Below are positions 1 through 7,141 of a stretch of 13,417 nt of DNA, in pieces. Within the stretch, counting starts at the first letter, position 1, and every line of letters starts with the position of its first letter. Source of the stretch: Syntrophomonas sp. UBA5432 (GTDB taxonomy: Bacteria > Bacillota > Syntrophomonadia > Syntrophomonadales > Syntrophomonadaceae). Under the pieces are notes generated by a model, which worked only from the letters and a program-made list of their open reading frames with translations, was not told the DNA's origin and made no database searches. Where the stretch lies: assembly GCA_002424365.1 (NCBI GenBank), contig DIRQ01000045.1:1-13417 (forward strand), given 5' to 3'. Both the position numbers and the translations under genes were made by a program.

Positions 1-79
1 GCTTTTCCCCTTCCTTCCCCTCCCCTGAAAAATAAGCTAGAATAAACTGATAATTGTAGATTCTTAAGGGAGCATTGTT

Positions 80-1447
80 ATGCTGGTTTTGAAAGACTAT
101 GCGCTACGCACTCGAATTTTTAGAACGGCCGGGCCGGCTATGGTGGAAATGGTTATGTATATGGTAATCGGTCTGGTGGATGTTGCGGTGGTGGGGCGGC
201 TGGGAGCGGCACCGCTGGCGGCAGTGGGGCTGGGTGCGGAGATTTTCTTTTCTATTATATTGTTTTTGGAGGCCCTGGCGATTGGGTCGGCTATTCTGGT
301 GGCCCAGGCCAAGGGTGCGGGCCGGATGGAGGATGCCAGTGAGGTAGCGGGGCATACTTTTTTGCTGTCTATTATCCTTGGAGTGGTGGTGGCGTTACTG
401 GGGGTAAGGTTTGCCCCTGATATTCTGAATTTGTTTTCGGTGGAAACGGTAGTCTATAACCAGGCTTTGGACTATCTGCTGATTACTTTCATGATTTCTC
501 CCCTGGCCCTGGGGCTTTATATGGCTCACTCGGTTTTTCGGGGGCTGGGGCGTACGGATATTCCTATGATTATTGCCCTGGTGGTTAATGTTGTTAATGT
601 AGTCGGGGATTTTATCCTGGTTTACGGTTTGTGGGGTTTTCCCCGTATGGAAGTAGCCGGGGCGGCTCTGGCTACTTCGCTGGCTCATGTGGTGGGTTTT
701 ATCCTGGCTATGGTTTTCCTATTCCGGGGTAATAGCGGTTTGCGGGTTAATTTGGCGGCAATTTTTAAAGTTAATCTTTCTACTTACCGGGGGATTTTTC
801 AACTGGGGATTCCCAGCCTCGCGGAACAGCTTTTTTATACCCTGGCCAATCTGGCATCACTGTTTTTAATCGCTTATCTGGGGACTTTGGCTTTTGCCGC
901 GCATGAGCTGGCGATTACAGTAGAATCAGTTTCGTATATGCCCGGGTTTGGGATTGCGGTTGCGGCTACTGCATTGGTAGGACATGCAGTAGGGGCCCGG
1001 GATAGAGTAGCTTTGCAGAAGGCGGCCCGGGGGAGTATGGAGTTTACACTGTTGTTTATGGGGATTTTTACCCTGGTGTTTGCTCTGCTACCTTATCAGA
1101 TTGCTGCCATTTTTACTAATGACCCCGATATTATAGGTTTGTCAGGACTACTAATTCGTATAGCCGCTATTGAGCAGCTAGGGATAGCACTCAGCAGTGT
1201 TATCGGCGGTATATTGAAAGGGGCCGGGGATACCCGTACACCAATGGTTATAAGTACTGTGTATTTCTGGGTTTATCGGCTGCCGCTAATGTATTTATTT
1301 ATCCGGGTTTTTGGTTTTCCGATTACCTATGTGTGGTTAATTTTTGTGAGTGATTGGCTGCTGAGGGCATTGACTTTTGCCGTTGTTTACCGGCGGAAGA
1401 AATGGCTTAAGCGGGCGCTGCCGGAAAGTACGGTTGATCAGTTATAG
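80..1447 (+). CDS. MATE family multidrug/cation-coupled efflux transporter
   Basis: This is a 455-residue inner-membrane exporter of the MATE (NorM/DinF-like) family. The family exports organic cations or drugs in exchange for H+ or Na+; the substrate here is unknown. The protein is hydrophobic throughout, with about 12 membrane segments in two homologous halves. The N-lobe starts near residue 18 (GPAMVEMVMY) and the C-lobe near residue 243 (GIPSLAEQLF). Each half carries the family's matching loop, FRGLGRTDIPM at 153-163 and LKGAGDTRTPM at 379-389. The length is normal and the basic C-terminus (YRRKKWLKR) should be cytoplasmic. The ATG at 80 is preceded by AAGGGAG (66-72) at 7 bases, which supports this start. 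It is the only plus-strand gene, converges on the regulator gene and seems to be a single transcription unit. No nearby regulator or enzyme hints at its substrate. Confidence 0.93.
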   Translation: MLVLKDYALRTRIFRTAGPAMVEMVMYMVIGLVDVAVVGRLGAAPLAAVGLGAEIFFSIILFLEALAIGSAILVAQAKGAGRMEDASEVAGHTFLLSIILGVVVALLGVRFAPDILNLFSVETVVYNQALDYLLITFMISPLALGLYMAHSVFRGLGRTDIPMIIALVVNVVNVVGDFILVYGLWGFPRMEVAGAALATSLAHVVGFILAMVFLFRGNSGLRVNLAAIFKVNLSTYRGIFQLGIPSLAEQLFYTLANLASLFLIAYLGTLAFAAHELAITVESVSYMPGFGIAVAATALVGHAVGARDRVALQKAARGSMEFTLLFMGIFTLVFALLPYQIAAIFTNDPDIIGLSGLLIRIAAIEQLGIALSSVIGGILKGAGDTRTPMVISTVYFWVYRLPLMYLFIRVFGFPITYVWLIFVSDWLLRALTFAVVYRRKKWLKRALPESTVDQL

Positions 1448-1448
1448 C

Positions 1449-1500
1449 GAACACAGGGGATACTCTTCCCGGCAAAACAGCATAAATAGTCCCCATGTTC
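1449..1500. repeat. Imperfect inverted repeat, degenerate copy A of a dispersed hairpin element
   Basis: The arms are GAACA-CA-GGGGA (1449-1460) and TCCCC-A-TGTTC (1490-1500), giving two 5-bp stems separated by a small bulge. The right half, AAAACAG followed by ATAGTCCCC and a TTC end, matches the right half of the element at 12670-12724 (GAAACAG, ATAGTCCCC). The inner left arm seen there is missing here. It lies between the convergent MATE and regulator stop codons, so it could also help to separate the two transcripts. It has no T-tract and is not a classical intrinsic terminator. Confidence 0.5.
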
Positions 1501-1513
1501 ACTCCTTACTCCT
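1499..1513. repeat. Short purine-rich repeat (minus strand AGGAGTAAGGAGTGA), copy 1
   Basis: The 15 bases TCACTCCTTACTCCT recur exactly at 10751-10765. Here the repeat overlaps the last base of the regulator's TAA stop codon, so the stop reads TAAGGAGTAAGGAGTGA on the minus strand. It directly abuts the hairpin element at 1449-1500. Confidence 0.55.
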
Positions 1514-3504
1514 TAACCCATAATATTGTACTGGCGCATTTTGCGGTAGAGGGTGTTACGGGAAATGCCAAGCCTGCGCGCTACTTCGCTGACGTTTCCT
1601 CCACAGGTGGCTAGTAAGGATATTATTTCTTCAGTTTCCCGCTGAGCCTGCATTTCTTTTATGCGTTTGCGTTCTTCTTCCAAAGTCGGTACCTCAATAT
1701 TTTGCTGGGGTTCAGTATAAGCCGGCTGGGGTATTAACTCCGGAGGCAGGTGATCCATGGTCAGTTTATTACCGCCGGAAATGTTTAGCATACGCTCGAC
1801 CACGTTCTGTAGCTCACGAACATTACCCGGCCAACTGTAGTTTTGTAGATAATGAAGTACTTGCGGTTCGATAACCGGAGTTGGTATACCCATACGTTTG
1901 CTATATGTCTGCAAGAAATGGTTAAGTAGCAGGTTAATATCCTCTTTACGATTTTTAAGGGGGGGCAAGGTTATAGATATAACGTTTAAGCGGTAATACA
2001 GGTCCTGGCGGAAATGGCCTTTTTTCACCAGTTCCAGCAGGTTTTTATTGGTAGCGCAGATGATACGAACATCTACCGGTATTACCCGGTCACCGCCAAT
2101 GCGCATTATCTTTCGTTCCTGCAGTACTCTTAGCAGGGCTACCTGTTTGGCCAGGGGCAGGTCAGCAATTTCATCTAAAAATAATGTACCCCCGGAGGCC
2201 ATTTCGAATTTTCCCGGGCGCCCGCCTTTTTTGGCCCCGGTAAAGGCACCTTCAACATAGCCGAATAGTTCGCTGTCAAGAAGTTCTCTGGGTATGGCAC
2301 CGCAGTTGATGGCGACAAAGGGATGGTTGGCGCGAGAACTGCGGTTATGAATAGCCTGGGCAAATATTTCTTTGCCGGTACCGCTATCACCCTGCAGCAA
2401 TACGTTACTATCGGAAACGGCCGCCCGGGTGCCAATGCGTATGGCTTCCATTAATTCTTCACTTTCTCCCACTATATCTTCGAACTCGAAGGTTGCCTGG
2501 GCCCCGCTGAAACGATTAACCAGGCTGTGCACATTTTTGATGGTATCTATAAATATGGAAGCGCCAGTTATACGGCCCTGTTCATCACGTAATACTTTCC
2601 CGCTGGCCAAACAGGACAGGGTGGTCCCATTGCGGATGGTCAGTTCAACGTCCTTAAATCCTTTTCCGCTCACCAGCATATCCCTTATTACCAATGTATT
2701 TTCCATCAGGTTTTCTATGGTTTTGCCGCACAAATCCAAACGCCGGTCTAATATGCGTTCCAGGGCCGGATTGGTATGGGTTATTTTCCCTAAGCTATCA
2801 ATTATAATAACACCGTCACTTACACTGTTAAGTATGTTGTACATGCGTTTGTTAAGCATAATCAGCTCCCGGTTTTGGCGGTGAATTTGCATCTGGTGTT
2901 CAATGGCTTCGGCTGCTGCCACCACCATACCCAGGGTATGTAAATGGGTCTTTTCCACCGGACCGGACATTTCCAGTATACCAATCATTTCTCTGTTCTC
3001 ATTAAAAATGGGGCTGCCTGAGCAAGTCCATTTATGGTGTTTGCGGCAGAAATGCTCAAACCCGGTAACCTGGAAGGGTCTTCTCATTACCAGGGACGTT
3101 CCTACACCATTGTTACCGATTTCTTCTTCGGTCCACAGTGCTCCAGTCTCAAAATTAAGCTCACCAGTATCACCGTTTACATCCGGGTCCCCTACCGTTG
3201 TCATAATATATCCGTGCTCATTACAAAGTAAGACTATGAAACCGGAGCCGGCCACAAATTTGTACAGGTTGTTCATAAAGGGCCGAGCTAGGTCAATAAG
3301 CTCCTGGTGGTCTTCCAGTACTTCCCGCATTTTGGCGTTATCGAGAATAAATTGGCTGCGTCCGGCCAGAGGGTTCACCCCGGCGGTAGCGCACCTTTTC
3401 CAGGCATCGGTTATTTCGGAGTTGATGTTTTTACTTATTTCCCCGGTTTCAATAAATTTTTTCCAGGCTACATATAAATCTGATCTTGGTATAGTCAGGG
3501 ACAT
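1513..3504 (-). CDS. Sigma-54-dependent transcriptional activator, AcoR type (GAF-PAS-AAA+-Fis HTH)
   Basis: This enhancer-binding protein should activate RNA polymerase carrying sigma-54 in response to a small-molecule or redox signal. It has 663 residues from the preferred start. A GAF domain covers about 75-205, with the AcoR-like stretch HHKWTCSGSPIF. A PAS domain covers about 220-325. The AAA+ domain spans about 345-580, with Walker A GDSGTGKE (372-379), the sigma-54 contact loop GAFTGA (419-424), Walker B GGTLFLDEI (438-446) and WPGNVREL (558-565). A Fis-type helix-turn-helix lies at about 630-660 (VSEVARRLGISRNTLYRKM). An ATG at 3519 is also in frame, but its codon overlaps the GGAGGT at 3512-3517, so the ATG at 3504 (7-base spacing) is the likely start. 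The gene follows the redox operon on the same strand after 110-odd bases and a hairpin. Its target and ligand are not evident; regulation of the adjacent operon is an inference. Confidence 0.93.
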   Translation of the reverse strand: MSLTIPRSDLYVAWKKFIETGEISKNINSEITDAWKRCATAGVNPLAGRSQFILDNAKMREVLEDHQELIDLARPFMNNLYKFVAGSGFIVLLCNEHGYIMTTVGDPDVNGDTGELNFETGALWTEEEIGNNGVGTSLVMRRPFQVTGFEHFCRKHHKWTCSGSPIFNENREMIGILEMSGPVEKTHLHTLGMVVAAAEAIEHQMQIHRQNRELIMLNKRMYNILNSVSDGVIIIDSLGKITHTNPALERILDRRLDLCGKTIENLMENTLVIRDMLVSGKGFKDVELTIRNGTTLSCLASGKVLRDEQGRITGASIFIDTIKNVHSLVNRFSGAQATFEFEDIVGESEELMEAIRIGTRAAVSDSNVLLQGDSGTGKEIFAQAIHNRSSRANHPFVAINCGAIPRELLDSELFGYVEGAFTGAKKGGRPGKFEMASGGTLFLDEIADLPLAKQVALLRVLQERKIMRIGGDRVIPVDVRIICATNKNLLELVKKGHFRQDLYYRLNVISITLPPLKNRKEDINLLLNHFLQTYSKRMGIPTPVIEPQVLHYLQNYSWPGNVRELQNVVERMLNISGGNKLTMDHLPPELIPQPAYTEPQQNIEVPTLEEERKRIKEMQAQRETEEIISLLATCGGNVSEVARRLGISRNTLYRKMRQYNIMG

Positions 3505-3511
3505 GATGTCT

Positions 3512-3517
3512 ACCTCC
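3512..3517 (-). promoter_or_regulatory. Ribosome binding site that decides the regulator start
   Basis: GGAGGT on the minus strand lies 7 bases before the ATG at 3504. It overlaps the upstream in-frame ATG at 3519, which therefore cannot use it. This supports the shorter 663-residue protein. Confidence 0.7.
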
Positions 3518-3579
3518 ATAGAAACCTCGTCTATTGCGAATTACCTTCACCTGGGACGAATCACTTTACTAATTATAAA

Positions 3580-3626
3580 TTATACCCTACCCCCGGCGGT
3601 AATTAAATGCCATAGGTAGGGTATAA
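3580..3626 (-). terminator. Perfect 12-bp inverted repeat after the redox operon; terminator or operator
   Basis: TTATACCCTACC (3580-3591) and GGTAGGGTATAA (3615-3626) are perfect inverted arms around a 23-base loop, starting 4 bases after the stop codon of the large redox subunit. On the minus strand the right arm is followed by TTTATAATT, and an A-rich stretch precedes the left arm, so the stem can extend with a small bulge. The position fits an intrinsic terminator or attenuator between the operon and the regulator gene. The T-tract is weak and the loop is long for a terminator. A perfect dyad upstream of a sigma-54 activator gene could instead be that protein's binding site. Confidence 0.5.
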
Positions 3627-3629
3627 CAT

Positions 3630-6600
3630 TTATTTTAGTCCTTCCCGGCGGAGTTTATCGTTAAATTTCCTTAGGGCCGGGTTTTGAACAGGGGCAGGTT
3701 TAAATAGTTCAGTACTGTCTGGTATTAGTAATCCTACCGATACTTGCGCCATATCAATATCCGGCTCTGTTATTTCGATGCTGGATTTAACTGCCATGGA
3801 TATGTAATCGTCCAGGTTTACCTGCATGGCACCTGCCAGGCTGTAAATAATCTCCTCATTGTTCATTCCACCGGCAGGGTTGAGTACACTGCTTACCCGC
3901 CTTACTTTCCGGTCTGCCGCTATAAAAGTGCCGTCCACTTCTACCGGGGTTGAGGCCGGAAAGATAACATCAGCCAGCTCTGTAGTTGCAGTCATATACG
4001 GAGTTGATACTACCAGCAGTCCAGCCTTTTTCAAATCCCCAGCAGTGAGGCTGCCTGCACCTACCGGGTCTTCCCCAAAGATGAAGAGTCCTTTTAGCTT
4101 ATCCTCCTGCAGTATCTCTTTCTGCTGGTATCCGCAGGCAGTAATGCCCAGGTTCCACAAGCCTAAATGATTGGCTCCCGGGGTTACTACAATAATGCCG
4201 TTGCAGGGAGAGCCAATTTTGCCGGTGATTAAGACCAGGTTGCACAGCAGCTGGGTTCCGTCCTGGGTTACCTCATGCCCATCAACTATTATCATAGCCC
4301 TTTTGGCTGAGGCGAACTCCCCGGCGATATTTTGGGCCTCTGCTCCGGCATTAGTTGTTTTTAGTTCAGTATTTAAATCAGCATAACCTGGCAGCTGTTC
4401 TGCGTTTTTAGCGGTTAGTCCTTTATTAATAGTTGCTGCCAATATTTCTTTTAAGATAGCGGTATTGTTTTCCGGATTTATATTACGTAATGCCAGGTTA
4501 GCAAATAGTGTGTCCTCAGGACTAATAGCTATGAGTTTGGCTCCTGCCTTTACGGCTTGCCGTATTTTTACTGCGGCTATGGGGCTCTGCTTAAATGAAC
4601 CCACCGCCAGGATTAAGTTGGTGCTGTTAAGTTCCTCAAAACTTGATACCGGTATTTTTCCTCCCATTACTTTAGCCAGGCCCCGGGCGGAATAACGGGT
4701 AAAGCTTCCCAAATGCTCTGTTTTAAGGGCCAGTTTAGCAAAGCCTGCTGCAGCTGCAGCTTCTTCTAAAGTGTAGGTTGGGGATACAAATACCGCCAGG
4801 GCGGAACTGGAATACCGGGTTTTTATGCTCTGGGCAGTTTTGGTGGCCATTTTTATGGCTTCTGCAAAGCTTACTTCTACCAATTTACCGTCGCGGCGTA
4901 CCATCGGTTTGTCGATGCGATCCTGGCTAAAGGCTTCAAAACCGAAACGGCCTTTGCGACAGAGTAAACCACCGTTTTTAGGAACGTTTCTTACTATCAT
5001 ACTGCCTTTGCTGTTTATTACCGGTTCACACCCGGTGCTGCAGAAGGAACAAACGCTCTCAGTTTCGGCCAGGTCCAGGGGCAGGTTCTTGTCTATGGGG
5101 TAGTGTTCCATCAATGCACCGGTTGGACATACGCTTACACACTGCCCGCAGCTAATACAGGGGGTCTGATTAATGGGCAGGTTAAATTCGGGAGCTACTA
5201 CGCTTTCAAAGCCGCGGTGAACAAAACCTAATGCGGTTACTCCCATAACTTCGTCACATATTCTTACACATAGTCCGCAGAGTATGCATTTCTCCGAGTT
5301 CCTTTCGATGAAGGAGTGCTTTTCCTGACGTTTTTCCTGGCGTTTGGCACCTTCAATACGCTGGGGTACAACTTTATAGTTGCCGGCATATTTTATCAAG
5401 CGACATTCAAAATAGTCTTTACAGCCGCATTCCAGGCAGCGGTTAGCTTCTGCTACAACGTCTGCTTCTGGTATCTCAAGGTTTACTTCTCTAAAGTTAT
5501 GGCGCCTTAATTCAGGGTCCAGGTGAGGTACCTGCATACGATTGATTTTTTCATATTCGGCAAAGTCTTCAGGAGTTAAGTTACTTTGCTCAGCGAGGTA
5601 TTTTTCTTTTACCTTGATGGGTTCTCCATTGAGGCAGCGGATAATGGATTGGGCCGCTTTTCCTCCCTGGGCAACGGCATCAATAGCTATTTGTGGTCCG
5701 GTTACCCCGTCTCCCCCGGCAAATACTTTTGGTATGTTGGTAGCCAGGGTGTCTTCATTAACTTCAATGGTACCCCATTTGCTAAGACCCAGTTTTTTCA
5801 GACCCTTGGGGTCTACTTTCTGGCCAATAGCACTAATAATGGTATCTACTTCGATAGTTTCTTCCTCTCCGGGGATAGGTACCGGGCTTCTTCTACCGGA
5901 AGAATCAAGCTCTCCTAACTGCATTTTCTGAAGGTGGATGGCTCCGGCTTTGCCGCCCCTATCTAATATCTCTATAGGTGCTACCAGGAACCTGAATTCT
6001 ACGCCTTCTTCTTCGGCCTCAATTATCTCTATATCTTCAGCTGGCATTTCGTTTCTAGTTCTACGGTAGAGAACCATTACTTTTTTGGCTCCCAGCCTTA
6101 CGGCAGTACGGGCAGCGTCCATGGCAGTATTGCCGCCGCCAACTATGGCTACGGTGTCTCCTATTTCTACTTTTCCATGCAGGGCTACTTCTCTTAAAAA
6201 GTCTATGCCTCCCAGTACTCCGGGCAGATCTTCGCCTTTAGCCCGCATAGCGGAGCTTAGCCAGGCACCGACACCTACGAATATAGCATCGTATTTCTGT
6301 ATTAAGTGGTCCAGGCTGATGTCGGTACCGATGCGGGTATTGTATTTGAATTTTACGCCCATCTGCTCAATTAGTTCTATTTCTTTATCTAATATGGCCT
6401 TGGGCAAACGGTATTCGGGGATGCCGTAGCGCAGCATGCCGCCGCCTGCCGGCATAGCGTCATATATTTTTACTTTATGCCCCTCTTGCGCCAGGAAGTA
6501 AGCGGCCGTCAGTCCGGCAGGACCGGCTCCGATTATGGCTACTTTTTTACCGGTGGCTGGTTTTATCTCTGGTATATAGGGGTTATTACTTTGTAAATCA

Positions 6601-7121
6601 GTATCGGCAACCCAGTATTTTAAGGCGGCAATGGCTATGGGGTCTTCTACCAACTGTCGGCGACAAGCCGTCTCACAAGGATGAGGGCATATTCTTCCCA
6701 GGCTGGCGGGGAGGGGTAATTTCTCTTTTATTAGTCTGACTGCTTCCCGGTATTGTTTATTGGCGATTAAGCCTACATAGCCCTGACAATCGGTATGGGC
6801 CGGGCAGGCATTTATACAGGGTCCGCGGCAGTCGCCGATATGGTCGGATAATAGCAGTTCTAATGTCATCTTGCGCGATGCTTTAATCCGTTTATTATTA
6901 GTGCTGATAACCATACCGGGGGCTATTTTGCTAGCACAGGCTCTTAAGAGTTTAGGGTTGCCTTCGGCTTCTATTACGCATAGGCCGCAGCCGCCATATA
7001 TTTTTACCCGTTCGTCATAGCACAGGGTAGGTATATTAATGCCGTTTTCCCATGCTACATCCAGTATGGTCTGCCCTTGAAAACCTTTTATTTCTTTTCC
7101 GTCAATGTTTATGGTTATCAC
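3630..7121 (-). CDS. NuoG/GltD fusion, large subunit of a putative electron-bifurcating NAD(P)H/ferredoxin oxidoreductase (StnA-like)
   Basis: This is a 1163-residue cytoplasmic iron-sulfur flavoprotein. Domains in order are: a NuoG-like [2Fe-2S] domain (C34, C45, C48, C62); a GltD-type Cys-rich region (C98, C102, C106, C112, then C145, C149, C153); and a GltD/NfnB-type FAD and NAD(P)H module with GAGPAGL (198-204), VGGGNTAMDAART (327-339) and GGDGVTGP (469-476). Next come an extra Cys cluster (C562, C565, C567, C573), a 2x[4Fe-4S] ferredoxin domain (C612-C622 and C655-C665), and a molybdopterin-oxidoreductase-like region from about 688 with an Fe4S4 site (C691, C694, C698, C721). No Cys/Sec-His metal-ligand motif follows, and the C-terminal Mo-cofactor domain of formate dehydrogenases is not recognisable, so this end looks NuoG-like and non-catalytic. 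The start is GTG with GGAGGGAG 6 bases upstream. It lies 20 bases after the NuoF-like gene. The domain set resembles Stn transhydrogenase; that assignment is inferred. Confidence 0.85.
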   Translation of the reverse strand: MITINIDGKEIKGFQGQTILDVAWENGINIPTLCYDERVKIYGGCGLCVIEAEGNPKLLRACASKIAPGMVISTNNKRIKASRKMTLELLLSDHIGDCRGPCINACPAHTDCQGYVGLIANKQYREAVRLIKEKLPLPASLGRICPHPCETACRRQLVEDPIAIAALKYWVADTDLQSNNPYIPEIKPATGKKVAIIGAGPAGLTAAYFLAQEGHKVKIYDAMPAGGGMLRYGIPEYRLPKAILDKEIELIEQMGVKFKYNTRIGTDISLDHLIQKYDAIFVGVGAWLSSAMRAKGEDLPGVLGGIDFLREVALHGKVEIGDTVAIVGGGNTAMDAARTAVRLGAKKVMVLYRRTRNEMPAEDIEIIEAEEEGVEFRFLVAPIEILDRGGKAGAIHLQKMQLGELDSSGRRSPVPIPGEEETIEVDTIISAIGQKVDPKGLKKLGLSKWGTIEVNEDTLATNIPKVFAGGDGVTGPQIAIDAVAQGGKAAQSIIRCLNGEPIKVKEKYLAEQSNLTPEDFAEYEKINRMQVPHLDPELRRHNFREVNLEIPEADVVAEANRCLECGCKDYFECRLIKYAGNYKVVPQRIEGAKRQEKRQEKHSFIERNSEKCILCGLCVRICDEVMGVTALGFVHRGFESVVAPEFNLPINQTPCISCGQCVSVCPTGALMEHYPIDKNLPLDLAETESVCSFCSTGCEPVINSKGSMIVRNVPKNGGLLCRKGRFGFEAFSQDRIDKPMVRRDGKLVEVSFAEAIKMATKTAQSIKTRYSSSALAVFVSPTYTLEEAAAAAGFAKLALKTEHLGSFTRYSARGLAKVMGGKIPVSSFEELNSTNLILAVGSFKQSPIAAVKIRQAVKAGAKLIAISPEDTLFANLALRNINPENNTAILKEILAATINKGLTAKNAEQLPGYADLNTELKTTNAGAEAQNIAGEFASAKRAMIIVDGHEVTQDGTQLLCNLVLITGKIGSPCNGIIVVTPGANHLGLWNLGITACGYQQKEILQEDKLKGLFIFGEDPVGAGSLTAGDLKKAGLLVVSTPYMTATTELADVIFPASTPVEVDGTFIAADRKVRRVSSVLNPAGGMNNEEIIYSLAGAMQVNLDDYISMAVKSSIEITEPDIDMAQVSVGLLIPDSTELFKPAPVQNPALRKFNDKLRREGLK

Positions 7122-7141
7122 TGTTTTCTCCCTCCTTCCAC

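Noticed and set aside
1449..1500. Intrinsic terminator between the MATE gene and the regulator
   Set aside because: The stem is interrupted, the loop is long and there is no T-run on either strand; it is better explained as a repeat relic.
3536..3560. Sigma-54 promoter upstream of the regulator (GGTGAAGGTAATTCGC on the minus strand)
   Set aside because: The GG to GC distance is 12 or 6 bases instead of the required 10, and the -24 and -12 sequences do not match the consensus.
3630..7121. Calling the 1163-residue protein a formate dehydrogenase or the HydA hydrogenase subunit
   Set aside because: There is no Cys/Sec-His ligand for Mo/W, and none of the H-cluster cysteine motifs of [FeFe] hydrogenase, in the C-terminal region.
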